Shown in pieces: positions 35,186-43,197 of a stretch of 64,000 nucleotides of DNA; positions within the stretch are counted from its first letter, which is position 1; every line of letters starts with the position of its first letter. A program made the translations under genes and the position numbers. Below the pieces are notes generated by a model. The model saw only the letters and a list, made by a program, of their open reading frames with translations. It did not search any database and was not told the origin of the DNA. Where the stretch lies: positions 62,001 through 126,000 of the forward strand of contig NZ_OOHJ01000011.1 of the NCBI RefSeq assembly GCF_900323885.1, given 5' to 3'. The DNA comes from [Actinomadura] parvosata subsp. kistnae. Lineage in GTDB: Bacteria; Actinomycetota; Actinomycetes; Streptosporangiales; Streptosporangiaceae.

Positions 35186-37735
35186 TTGCTTAACGTCACC
35201 GCGCCCGCCTTCGAGCACCACTCCGAGCCGCTCGGCATCGGCGAGCCCGAGCCGCGCCTGTCCTGGACCGTCACCACCGACCTCCCCGGCTGGCGGCAGG
35301 CCGCCTACGAGATCGAGCTGAGCGACGGCACCGGCACCGGCCTCGTCGAGTCCGCCGCCTCCGTGCTGGTGCCGTGGCCGGGCACGCCCCTCGGCTCGCG
35401 CGAGCGGCGCGACGTCCGGGTCCGCGTCCACGGCGCCGACGGCTCGGCCAGCGACTGGAGCACCTGGTCGTCCGTGGAGACCGGGCTGCTGCAAGCCGCG
35501 GACTGGCAGGCCGCGGCCGCCGCGCCGCCGCTGGAGCTGCTGGGCGTCCCCGACGGGCCCGCGCTGCTGCTGCGCCGCGACTTCACCCTGCGCGGCCCGG
35601 TCGCGCACGCGCGCCTCTACATCACCGCCCACGGCCTGTTCGAGGCCGAGCTGAACGGGCGGGTGGTCGGCGACGACGTGCTCGCCCCCGGCTGGACCAG
35701 CTACGGGCACCGCCTGCGCTACCGCACCCACGACGTCACCGAGCTGCTGCGCGAGGGCGGCAACACCATCGGCGCCACCCTCGCCGACGGCTGGTACCGG
35801 GGCCGCATCGGCTTCGGCGGCGGCAAGACCGGCGTCTACGGCGACCGTACCGCGCTCATCGCCCAGCTGGAGATCACCTACGCCGACGGCAGCACGGACG
35901 TGGTCGTCACCGACGACGCCTGGCGCTGCGCGAGCGGCCCGATCACCGCCACCAGCCTGTACGACGGCGAGAAGTACGACGCCCGCCTGCTGCCCGCCGG
36001 CTGGTCGGAGCCCGGCTTCGACGACTCCGCCTGGCTGCCCGCCGACGCCCTGGCCCACGACGCGTCGCTGCTCGTCGCCCCGACCGGCCCGCCCGTGCGC
36101 CGCACCCAGACGATGAGCCCGGCCGAAGTACTGACCGGTCCCAACGGCGAGACCATCCTCGACTTCGGCCAGAACCTCGTCGGCCGGCTGCGCATCCGCG
36201 TGCAGGGCCCCGCCGGCCACACGGTCACGCTGCGGCACGCCGAGGTGCTGGAGAACGGCGCGCTGGCCCTGCGCCCGCTGCGCCACGCCGACGCGCTCGA
36301 CCAGTACACCCTGCGCGGCGACGCCGAACCCGAGGAATGGGAGCCGCGCTTCACCACCCACGGCTTCCGCTACGCCCAGGTCGACGGCTGCGACCCCGGC
36401 GACGTGCAGGCCGTCGTCTGCCACACCGACATGCGGCCCATCGGCACGTTCGAGTGCTCCGACCCGCTGCTGAACCGGCTGCACGACAACGTCATCTGGA
36501 GCATGCGCGGCAACTACGTGGACGTGCCCACCGACTGCCCCCAGCGCGACGAACGGCTCGGCTGGACCGGCGACCTGCAAGTCTTCGCCCCCGCCGCCGC
36601 CTTCCTCTACGACTGCGCCGGGCCGCTGACCTCCTGGCTCGCCGACCTGGCCGCCGAGCAGGCCGACGTGGGCACCGTGCCGCACTACGTGCCGTGGGTG
36701 CCCCTCGTGTTCGGCGTCTCCCCCACCGCCGCCTGGGGCGACGCCGCCGTGCTCGTCCCCTGGACGCTCTACCAGCGCACCGGCGACCTCGGCCTGCTGG
36801 AGCGCCAGTACGCGAGCATGACCGCCTGGGTCGACCAGGTCGCCTCGCTCACCCGCGACCACTTGTGGGACCAGGGCTTCCAGTTCGGCGACTGGCTCGA
36901 CCCCGCCGCGCCGCCGGACGACCCCGGCAAGGCCCGCACCGACCACGCGCTCGTCGCCACCGCCTACCACGCCTGGACCGCGAGCGTCGTCGCGGACACC
37001 GCCGCGCTGCTCGGCCACGACGGCGACGCCACCCGCTACGCCGCGCTGGCCGGGCAGGTACGGGCCGCCTTCCGCCGCGAGTTCGTCACCCCGTCCGGAC
37101 GGCTCGCCTGCGACACCCAGACCGCCTACGCCCTCGCCCTGACCGTCGGCCTGCTGGACGGGCAGGAGCAGCGGGAACGGGCCGGGCGCCGCCTCGTCGA
37201 GCTCGTCGAGGCCGACGACCACCGCATCGGCACCGGCTTCGTCGGCACCCCGCTCATCTGCGACGCGCTGTGCTCGGTCGGGGCGTACGACACCGCGTAC
37301 AAGCTGCTCACCCAGCGCGCCTGCCCGTCGTGGCTCTACCCCGTCACCATGGGCGCCACCACGATTTGGGAGCGGTGGGACAGCATGCTGCCCGACGGCT
37401 CCGTCAACCCGGGCGAGATGACCTCGTTCAACCACTACGCGCTCGGCGCGGTCGCCGACTGGATGCACCGCACCGTCGCCGGGCTCGCGCCGGCCGAGCC
37501 CGGCTACCGCAGGATCGCCGTCCGGCCGCGCCCCGGCGGCGGCCTCACCTCCGCCCGCGCCACCCACCTCACCCCCTACGGGGAGGCCGAGGTGGGCTGG
37601 CGGGTGGACGGGGAGCGGCTGACGGTCACCGTCCAGGTCCCGCAGAACACGACCGCCGTCGTCGACCTGCCCGGCCGGCCGACCGTGGAGGCCGGTCCCG
37701 GCCGGCACGTCTTCGACGCCGCCGTCACCGGCTGA
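35186..37735 (+). CDS. GH78 alpha-L-rhamnosidase
   Basis: An 849-residue enzyme without signal peptide, so it acts on imported rhamnosides in the cytoplasm. N-terminal beta domains (EPRLSWTV, then the DUF/CBM-like LYITAHGLFEAELNGRVVGD) precede an alpha/alpha barrel. Candidate catalytic residues are the Glu near 456 in RDERLGWTGD and the Glu near 729 in TTIWERWDS, both in family-conserved motifs. A small C-terminal beta domain ends the protein. The TTG start follows AAGGAG by 5 bases. It is the last gene of the LacI-controlled operon. Confidence 0.93.
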   Translation: MLNVTAPAFEHHSEPLGIGEPEPRLSWTVTTDLPGWRQAAYEIELSDGTGTGLVESAASVLVPWPGTPLGSRERRDVRVRVHGADGSASDWSTWSSVETGLLQAADWQAAAAAPPLELLGVPDGPALLLRRDFTLRGPVAHARLYITAHGLFEAELNGRVVGDDVLAPGWTSYGHRLRYRTHDVTELLREGGNTIGATLADGWYRGRIGFGGGKTGVYGDRTALIAQLEITYADGSTDVVVTDDAWRCASGPITATSLYDGEKYDARLLPAGWSEPGFDDSAWLPADALAHDASLLVAPTGPPVRRTQTMSPAEVLTGPNGETILDFGQNLVGRLRIRVQGPAGHTVTLRHAEVLENGALALRPLRHADALDQYTLRGDAEPEEWEPRFTTHGFRYAQVDGCDPGDVQAVVCHTDMRPIGTFECSDPLLNRLHDNVIWSMRGNYVDVPTDCPQRDERLGWTGDLQVFAPAAAFLYDCAGPLTSWLADLAAEQADVGTVPHYVPWVPLVFGVSPTAAWGDAAVLVPWTLYQRTGDLGLLERQYASMTAWVDQVASLTRDHLWDQGFQFGDWLDPAAPPDDPGKARTDHALVATAYHAWTASVVADTAALLGHDGDATRYAALAGQVRAAFRREFVTPSGRLACDTQTAYALALTVGLLDGQEQRERAGRRLVELVEADDHRIGTGFVGTPLICDALCSVGAYDTAYKLLTQRACPSWLYPVTMGATTIWERWDSMLPDGSVNPGEMTSFNHYALGAVADWMHRTVAGLAPAEPGYRRIAVRPRPGGGLTSARATHLTPYGEAEVGWRVDGERLTVTVQVPQNTTAVVDLPGRPTVEAGPGRHVFDAAVTG

Positions 37736-37746
37736 CCTCGCGCGGC

Positions 37747-37779
37747 GCGCCCCCGGCCCGCGTCCCTGGCCGGGGGCGC
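37747..37779 (+). terminator. Strong hairpin after the GH78 operon
   Basis: GCGCCCCCGGCC and GGCCGGGGGCGC form a perfect 12-bp stem with a 9-base loop, 12 bases after the GH78 stop. There is no T-run, but such long GC hairpins commonly end transcripts in high-GC actinomycetes. Confidence 0.75.
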
Positions 37780-37854
37780 TCCGCGCTCCTGACGGCCCGC
37801 AGCACCGCGGGCTTCGGCACCGCGTCGATGTGCCGGGGAGCGGTCGGGCCGGGG

Positions 37855-38268
37855 TCACGAGTAGAGGAGGACCTGCTCGGAGTCGCGGCTGGTGTTGGCG
37901 CACAACGTGTGCGGGTCGGGGTCCTCGTCGCTCTGGCGGTCCTGGCAGGTCCAGGTCTGCCCGTCGACCTGCACCGTGAGGCCGCTCAAACCGCGGGCCG
38001 GGCCGGGCGCGCTGCCTTCGATGGCCTCCTTGGCCACCTTCTTGGCGGTCTCGCACGCGCTTTCCTTGTCGTCGGCGCTCCTCGCCTCGATGGACAGCCC
38101 GATCTCCCCGCACTTGTGGGTCTTGGACGCGGCCTCGCCCGGCCCGGGATCGGCGGCGAGGTGGTGGGCGGACGCCGGCTGCGTCCGGGCGACGGCGGCC
38201 GTAGGTGTCAGGGCGGCCGCCGCCAGCAGGGCGATGAGGGCGGGGCGGATCGTGGTCTTGCGGCTCAT
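37855..38268 (-). CDS. Small secreted cysteine-containing protein (paralogue A)
   Basis: A 137-residue exported protein of unknown function. A signal peptide (ALIALLAAAALTPTAAVA) precedes a mature part with four cysteines: CGEIGLSIEARS, ACETAKKVAKE, VQVDGQTWTCQ and a late Cys in TLCANTSRD. The pattern is shared with the gene just upstream on the same strand, so two disulphides are likely. The family is not recognised. It may be an extracellular inhibitor or structural protein, but that is speculation. Confidence 0.75.
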   Translation of the reverse strand: MSRKTTIRPALIALLAAAALTPTAAVARTQPASAHHLAADPGPGEAASKTHKCGEIGLSIEARSADDKESACETAKKVAKEAIEGSAPGPARGLSGLTVQVDGQTWTCQDRQSDEDPDPHTLCANTSRDSEQVLLYS

Positions 38269-38367
38269 CTGGCAACACTTCCCTCCGAAGGTCCGGAGTC
38301 GTGCTCGACGGCTCCGGTCAGGGGAGCCGGTCGCGTGGTGCGGGCCGACCGCTCCCCCGGTGTCCGC

Positions 38368-38778
38368 TCAGCTCACGGGCTCGTACGTGGACAGCGACAG
38401 CATCTCGTCGGCGTGCGAGCATTCGACGTACGACTCGTCCAGCTCGCTCTTCTGGACGCAGGCCCAGTTCGCGCCGTCCACGGTCACCGAAGCGGGGCTC
38501 TCGGCGCCGGCCTGGCGGGGCGCGGCGGCGTAGGCGCCCGCCACCTCACCGGCCGTGGCGCAGGCGTGGGCCATCTCCTGGTTGCTCCGCATCGTCATCT
38601 TCAGCCCGCCCGGCCCCTGCCCGCAGGCGAAGTCGTCCCGGAGCGGCAGCCGTTCCTGGACGGACGCGGCAGGCGCCGCACCGGCGGCCGCCGCTGAGCA
38701 CCAGCCGCCGATGACGAGCACCCCGGCGGCCAGGAGAGCCGAAGAGGCGCGGACGGCAGATTCCGGCACAGCACGCAT
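38368..38778 (-). CDS. Small secreted cysteine-containing protein (paralogue B)
   Basis: A 136-residue exported protein with a signal peptide (SALLAAGVLVIGGWCSAAAA). The mature part shares with paralogue A the order CG-[GI]L--[MS]-R, AC-TA--VA, V-VDG--W-C, a late Cys, and an end in LS-Y. The four matching cysteines support a common fold. The ATG was chosen because GGAGGAG lies 7 bases upstream. The two genes are separated by 99 bases. Confidence 0.72.
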   Translation of the reverse strand: MRAVPESAVRASSALLAAGVLVIGGWCSAAAAGAAPAASVQERLPLRDDFACGQGPGGLKMTMRSNQEMAHACATAGEVAGAYAAAPRQAGAESPASVTVDGANWACVQKSELDESYVECSHADEMLSLSTYEPVS

Positions 38779-38984
38779 GTGAACACTCCTCCGCATGCTC
38801 GGAGCGGCTTCCGACAGCTCCAGCATCGCCTGTCCGGGTGTCCTCGCGGGTCATGCGTGGTCGACGACTGCCACAAGGCCCCGTCCAGTCACGGCGGCAA
38901 CGTGCCGGGGAAACCCTCGTTCGTCTGCGGAGTGCGTGGTCCGACAGGGTGGCCTATCTGCTTGTTCTGGCGGCTTGCCCCCTC

Positions 38985-39025
38985 CAGCTAGTTATGCCCG
39001 ACTAGCTGCGATAACTACAGTAAGT
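38985..39025 (+). promoter_or_regulatory. Nested inverted repeats upstream of the PLAT-like gene
   Basis: CAGCTAGT (38985-38992) and ACTAGCTG (39001-39008) are perfect 8-base inverted arms with an 8-base spacer. Interlocked with them, TAGTTAT (38989-38995) and ATAACTA (39011-39017) form a second perfect inverted pair. The sequence from here to the start codon is far richer in A/T than the surroundings. This looks like an operator and promoter region; the 200 bases before it (38779-38984) show nothing else. Confidence 0.6.
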
Positions 39026-39071
39026 AATTGAATAGCAACAAAGGGTCACCGACGAAAGGAGAGCTCACTTC

Positions 39072-39626
39072 ATGAGCCCCGACCCCCGCAACAGCAGCCA
39101 GGCGATCACCACCATCTCCGCCCGCATCAAGACCGGCGGCGACGGCACCAGCGACGGCGCCTCCGGCGGCGTGGACCACTACAAGGCCGACGTCTACCTC
39201 GGCATCACCGGGCGGGAGTACTTCCTCGCCCGTTCCGACGTCAACGACTTCCAGGTCGGCTCCGACCACACCTACGTCCTCGGCGACGGCGCCAACGTCA
39301 TGCATCCGGACGAGAACGACCCGCGCAAGCCCCAGCGCCGGTTCGGCGACCTCCGGCACGAGCCCGTCTACCTCCGCTTCCGCGCCTCCGAGGAGACGCC
39401 GGAGGACCGGTGGCACCTCGCCGCCGTCGAGGTGACGGTGACCGGCGCCGACGGCTCCACGCTCGGCTACTCGGCGGACATCGGCGCCGACGGCATCTGG
39501 CTCGGCCAGCAGACCGGGCAGGTCGTCCACCTGTCGCTCGGCCGGACGGAAACGGCGTCCTCCTCGCAGGCCCGCGCGTCCGACCGCGCCCTCAAGACCG
39601 CGATCACGCCCGTCGCATGGCAGTGA
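39072..39626 (+). CDS. PLAT/LH2-like domain protein
   Basis: A 184-residue protein without signal peptide. Residues about 20-160 resemble a PLAT/LH2 beta-sandwich: GTSDGASGGVDHYKADVYLG, then ARSDVNDFQVGSDHTYVLG and DRWHLAAVEVTVTG. PLAT domains bind lipids or proteins. The match is by eye and moderate. The stop overlaps the start of the next gene by 10 bases, so the two products are made together. The ATG follows AAAGGAGAG. Confidence 0.62.
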   Translation: MSPDPRNSSQAITTISARIKTGGDGTSDGASGGVDHYKADVYLGITGREYFLARSDVNDFQVGSDHTYVLGDGANVMHPDENDPRKPQRRFGDLRHEPVYLRFRASEETPEDRWHLAAVEVTVTGADGSTLGYSADIGADGIWLGQQTGQVVHLSLGRTETASSSQARASDRALKTAITPVAWQ

Positions 39627-39925
39627 GGTGGCCCCTGGGGCTCCGCGCCCGCGCCCGGCGCCGCCCGGTCAACGGCCACGACGTGCTGGCCAAGGTCGTC
39701 GCGCTGCCCGTCAGCACGTGGCGCTACCGCAACGACGGCGACCACGTGTGGCACCTGGGCCCCATGGCGCAGGACTGGTGGGCCGCGTTCGGGCTGGGCG
39801 GCACCGACAAGGCGATCCACTGCATCGACGCCAACGGGGTCGCGCTCGTCGCGATCCAGGCCCTGCACCGCGAGGTGGAGTCGTTGCGAGCGGAGCTACG
39901 GCGACTGCGCGAGTCGTCTGATTGA
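39617..39925 (+). CDS. Peptidase_S74-like intramolecular chaperone domain protein
   Basis: A 102-residue protein resembling the C-terminal chaperone domain of phage tail spikes and endosialidases: VSTWRYRNDGDHVWHLGPMA, then QDWWAAFGLGGTDKAIHCID and ANGVALVAIQALHREVESLR ending in a coiled coil. In phage proteins this domain trimerises a spike and then cleaves itself off through a Ser-Lys dyad. Here it stands nearly alone behind a PLAT-like gene with no other phage genes. A repaired single base could in principle join the two genes, but both have sensible starts and stops. Confidence 0.75.
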   Translation: MAVRWPLGLRARARRRPVNGHDVLAKVVALPVSTWRYRNDGDHVWHLGPMAQDWWAAFGLGGTDKAIHCIDANGVALVAIQALHREVESLRAELRRLRESSD

Positions 39926-39963
39926 GCCCCGCCCGCTCCCCGCCTCAGCGGGCTGGCGGGCGG

Positions 39964-40059
39964 AGCCGCACGCGCCGAGGTGCGGCTACTCTCCGCAGGC
40001 GGCCGAAGCCCCAGGCGGCTGCCCCCGCAGGCCGCCCAGGGCTCGGGCGACCGAGCCCT
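39964..40059. terminator. Two hairpins between convergent genes
   Basis: AGCCGCAC-N8-GTGCGGCT (39964-39987) and AGGGCTCGG-GCGA-CCGAGCCCT (40038-40059) are perfect stems of 8 and 9 bp in the 133-base gap. The second abuts the stop of the minus-strand hydrolase gene. They probably terminate both converging transcripts. Confidence 0.65.
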
Positions 40060-40925
40060 CAGGCGGCCGAGCCCTCCCGGGTCAGGAGGTCGGCGAGGAG
40101 ATCCACCAGGTCGGGGCGGTCGAACGGGCCGACGTGGGGGGCGGCGATGCTGCGCACGTCGGTGGGGTTGTCCGGGGTGAGACGGTCGGCCTCGGCGATG
40201 AAGCGGTCCTGGAGGGCGAGCGGGATCAGCCGGTCCTCGGTGAAGCGGATGTACGTGCGCGGGATCCGTCCCCAGGTGCCGGCCTGGCCGCGGGCGTCGG
40301 CGAGGGGGATGCCGACGGGCTCGTCCGGCTGGAACGTGTTGAGCAGGCGGGTCATCGCCTCGTCGGTGAAGTCGCCGGCCAGGCACTGCCTGATGCCGTC
40401 GATGAGCGCCGGGTCGGCGGTGCGCCAGTTGACCCGGGCCACGCCCAGGGCGGCCGGGTCGCCGGCGATCGCGGCGGTGACCAGCGGCAGGAGGCTGGTG
40501 GCGTTCTCCGGGGTGTCGAGGTAGGCGTTCAGGCTGGGCAGGTCCACGCAGCAGTACGCGGCGGCGTACACGACCCGGTCGAGCAGGTCGGGGACGGCGT
40601 TGCCGACCCTGCTCACCACGACGCCGCCCTGGCTGGCGCCGGCCAGGACGACGGGGCCGTGGCGGCGGGCGCGGCGCACCACGTCCACCGTCCGTTCCAC
40701 GTAGTCGTCGATGGTGAGCTTCGCGAGCGGGGACGGCTCGCTCGCCAGCGCCTGGAGGTCCTGGGGGGCCTGGTAGGAGCGGGGGTAGAACGCGTCGCCG
40801 CCGTGGCCGGGCAGGTCGGGGGCCACGGCGCGGTGGCCGCGCAGGGTCAGCTCGGTGATCAGCCCGGAGGCCAGGTAGGACGAGGAGTGGGTGCCGTGGA
40901 CGAACACCAGGGTCGGACGAGTCAT
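40059..40925 (-). CDS. Alpha/beta hydrolase
   Basis: A 288-residue soluble hydrolase. The oxyanion region is FVHGTHSSSY, the nucleophile elbow is GASQGG (Ser near 98) and a His lies in APHVGPFDRP near the C-terminus. It resembles the esterase-like family of MhpC/salicylate-esterase proteins; the substrate is unknown. The ATG overlaps the stop of the acetyltransferase gene as ATGA, so the two are coupled. Confidence 0.9.
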   Translation of the reverse strand: MTRPTLVFVHGTHSSSYLASGLITELTLRGHRAVAPDLPGHGGDAFYPRSYQAPQDLQALASEPSPLAKLTIDDYVERTVDVVRRARRHGPVVLAGASQGGVVVSRVGNAVPDLLDRVVYAAAYCCVDLPSLNAYLDTPENATSLLPLVTAAIAGDPAALGVARVNWRTADPALIDGIRQCLAGDFTDEAMTRLLNTFQPDEPVGIPLADARGQAGTWGRIPRTYIRFTEDRLIPLALQDRFIAEADRLTPDNPTDVRSIAAPHVGPFDRPDLVDLLADLLTREGSAA

Positions 40926-41518
40926 GACATTTCCTTGTCTTGAGTAGGTTGACGCCACATGGGCCACAGGGTCGGGCCGCCGGGTACGCGTACCGGCTCG
41001 CCGTGCTCCTCGAACCCGTGCCGCAGGTAGAGCGTCCGGCTCCGCTCGGAGCTGGCCTCCAGGTAGGCGGGCAGGCCGTCGGCGTCCGCGCGGCGCAGGC
41101 GGTGCCGCAGCATCGCCGAGCCGAGCCCGGCGCCGCGCCGGCCGCCGAGCACGCCGACGCAGGGCAGGTAGAGGTGCGGCTCGCGGGGGTGCCGGGGCTC
41201 CAGCACCTCGCCCAGGGCCCGCAGCCGCGCGCCGCTCTCGCCGAAGGCTCCCGGCTCGAACGTGCCGGACGCCTGCTCCCCCGCCGCCAGGGTCAGCCAC
41301 ACCGCGGCCCCCTCGCGGTCGCCGGCCAGGTACGCCTCGGCGGCGGGATGGGCGAGCAGGGGCCGGTAGTAGCGCCGCTGGAGGCGGCCCCGGTCGCCGG
41401 CCGAGGGGAAGAGCCAGCGGACGACGGGGTCGTTCATGAACGCCTCGGTGAGGACGTCCAGCACCGCCCGCTCGTCCTCAGCGCGCCGCACGGATGCGTA
41501 CGCCGTATCAGGTGTCAT
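40922..41518 (-). CDS. GNAT family N-acetyltransferase
   Basis: A 198-residue acetyl-CoA-dependent acetyltransferase. The cofactor loop is VLGGRRGAGLGSAML, followed by YLEASSERSRTLYLRHGFEE, typical of GNAT proteins. The acceptor is unknown. It is transcribed divergently from the GntR-TetR hybrid regulator, which may control it. A -10-like TATACG lies 8 bases before the ATG. Confidence 0.9.
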   Translation of the reverse strand: MTPDTAYASVRRAEDERAVLDVLTEAFMNDPVVRWLFPSAGDRGRLQRRYYRPLLAHPAAEAYLAGDREGAAVWLTLAAGEQASGTFEPGAFGESGARLRALGEVLEPRHPREPHLYLPCVGVLGGRRGAGLGSAMLRHRLRRADADGLPAYLEASSERSRTLYLRHGFEEHGEPVRVPGGPTLWPMWRQPTQDKEMS

Positions 41519-41590
41519 GCGTACAGCGTATAGACGGAAGTATCCCCGCTAACGCCTGAAAGCAGAAGAAGTGTGCTGGACGGAAGCGGA

Positions 41591-41606
41591 AGTGCACTAG
41601 TACACT
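41591..41606 (+). promoter_or_regulatory. Palindromic operator before the GntR-TetR hybrid gene
   Basis: AGTGCACTAGTACACT is a 16-base palindrome with one mismatched pair. It overlaps TACACT, which lies 8 bases before the ATG and may be the -10 of a leaderless promoter. It sits in the divergent gap to the acetyltransferase gene, so it may control both directions. Confidence 0.7.
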
Positions 41607-41614
41607 CCAGGCCC

Positions 41615-42526
41615 ATGCCGCCCTACCGCACGATCGTCGCCGAACTCCGCGCCCGCATCGCGAAGGGCGAGCTGCGCCCCGGCGACCGCGTCCCCTCCGT
41701 CCGCGAGATCGCCCGGCGCTGGGGGGTGGCGGTGGCGACCGCGACGAAGGTGATGGCGGCGCTTCGTGACGAAGGGCTGGTGGAGACGAAGGTCGGCTCG
41801 GGCACGGTGGTCGCCGCCCGTTCCGATCAGCCGGAACAGCAGCAGCCGGCGGACGCGGGCAAAAGCGCGCTGAACCGCGAGCACACCCTGCGCACCGCCG
41901 TCGCGATCGCCGACCGCGAAGGGCTCGACGCCGTGTCCATGCGCCGGATCGCCGCCGAGATGGGCGTCGGCGCGATGTCGCTGTACCGGCACGTGGCGGG
42001 CAAGGACGAGCTGGTCACGCAGATGACGGACCTGGTGTTCGGCGAGGTGGAGCTGCCCCGGCCGGGCCCGGACGGGTGGCGGGCCAAGCTGGAGCTGATC
42101 GCGCGCCGGCAGTGGGAGCTGTGCCGCAGGCATCTGTGGTTGCCGAGGGCGATCTCGTTCACCCGCCCGCTGCTGGTGCCGCGCGTGATGGAGCACACGG
42201 AGTGGACGTTGCGCGCGCTCGACGGGCTCGGGCTGCCCATCCAGACCCGGCTGCGCGAGGCTCTCACGTTGCACACCCTGGTCGTGTCGGCGGCGCTGAC
42301 CATGGCGCAGGAGGCGGAGGCCGAGCAGGAGACCGGCGTGACGCTGGAGCGCTGGTGGCTGGCCCAGCGGGAGCAGGCCGACGCGCTGCTCGGCACGGGG
42401 CGGTTCCCGCTGCTGGCCACCGTGCCCGAGGAGACGGCGACGGACGTGGACGGCCTGTTCGAGTACGGGCTGGCCCGCCACCTCGACGGCTTCGCCGCCA
42501 TGCTCGAACGCCCGCCATCGCCCTGA
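41615..42526 (+). CDS. Hybrid GntR-TetR type transcriptional regulator
   Basis: A 303-residue regulator with two DNA-binding heads. Residues 1-70 are a GntR winged helix (AKGELRPGDRVPSVREIARR). Residues about 85-140 are a TetR helix-turn-helix (VSMRRIAAEMGVGAMSLYRH), followed by a TetR-type ligand domain (TetR_C_1-like). This architecture is known in actinomycetes. The near-perfect palindrome upstream suggests autoregulation. Confidence 0.9.
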   Translation: MPPYRTIVAELRARIAKGELRPGDRVPSVREIARRWGVAVATATKVMAALRDEGLVETKVGSGTVVAARSDQPEQQQPADAGKSALNREHTLRTAVAIADREGLDAVSMRRIAAEMGVGAMSLYRHVAGKDELVTQMTDLVFGEVELPRPGPDGWRAKLELIARRQWELCRRHLWLPRAISFTRPLLVPRVMEHTEWTLRALDGLGLPIQTRLREALTLHTLVVSAALTMAQEAEAEQETGVTLERWWLAQREQADALLGTGRFPLLATVPEETATDVDGLFEYGLARHLDGFAAMLERPPSP

Positions 42527-42567
42527 GCCGGGGTCCGCCTCCCATCGCCCCGGCACCCGTGCCTGGG

Positions 42568-43197
42568 TCAGACGAGGCGGGCCTCGTAGGCGGCGATGAC
42601 GAGGTGGACGCGCGTCCGCGCCCCGAGCTTGGTCAGCAGGCTGCTGACGTGCGTCTTCACCGTGCTGAGGCTGACGTACAGCGTCTCGGCGATCTCCGCG
42701 TTGGACAGCCCCCTGGCGACCAGGACGAGCACTTCGCGCTCCCGTTCGGTGATGTCGAGGCCGCCGGTGCGCGACGGCGGGCTCACGTACCGCTGGATCA
42801 GCCGCCGGGTCGCGGTCGGCGCCAGCAGCGACTCGCCCGCCGCGACGACGTTCATGCTCCTGATCAGCTCGGCCGGCGGGGTGTCCTTGAGCAGGAAGCC
42901 GGCGGCGCCGGCCCGGAGCGCCCCGTAGACGTACTCGTCGAGGTCGAAGGTGGTGACGATGAGGACGCGGGTTCCGGGCAGGTCGGCGCAGATGCGGCGG
43001 GTGGCCTCGATGCCGTCCATCTCGGGCATGCGCACGTCCATGAGCACCAGGTCGGGACGGTCGCGGGCCGCGGCCGTCACCGCCTGCGCGCCCGTCGCGG
43101 CCTCGCCGGCCGAGCGCAGGCCCGGCGTGGCGTCGATCAGCCGGCGGAAGCTGGCCCTGATGAGGGGCTGGTCGTCGGCCACCAGCACGGTGATCAC
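42568..43197 (-). CDS. NarL/LuxR-family response regulator
   Basis: A 209-residue response regulator: receiver with [14 protein letters not shown], phospho-Asp in [13 protein letters not shown] and LLKDTPP; then LuxR output domain with [20 protein letters not shown]. The GTG start overlaps the kinase stop as GTGA. It probably controls the divergent ABC transporter genes. Confidence 0.94.
   Translation of the reverse strand: MITVLVADDQPLIRASFRRLIDATPGLRSAGEAATGAQAVTAAARDRPDLVLMDVRMPEMDGIEATRRICADLPGTRVLIVTTFDLDEYVYGALRAGAAGFLLKDTPPAELIRSMNVVAAGESLLAPTATRRLIQRYVSPPSRTGGLDITEREREVLVLVARGLSNAEIAETLYVSLSTVKTHVSSLLTKLGARTRVHLVIAAYEARLV

Noticed and set aside
35174..38278. Minus-strand open frame of 1,034 codons opposite GH78
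   Set aside because: Shadow of the GH78 gene in GC-rich DNA; no start signal and low-complexity product.
39072..39925. Prophage remnant, suggested by the S74 tail-spike domain
   Set aside because: No integrase, capsid, terminase, holin or lysin gene lies nearby, and flanking genes are ordinary chromosomal types.
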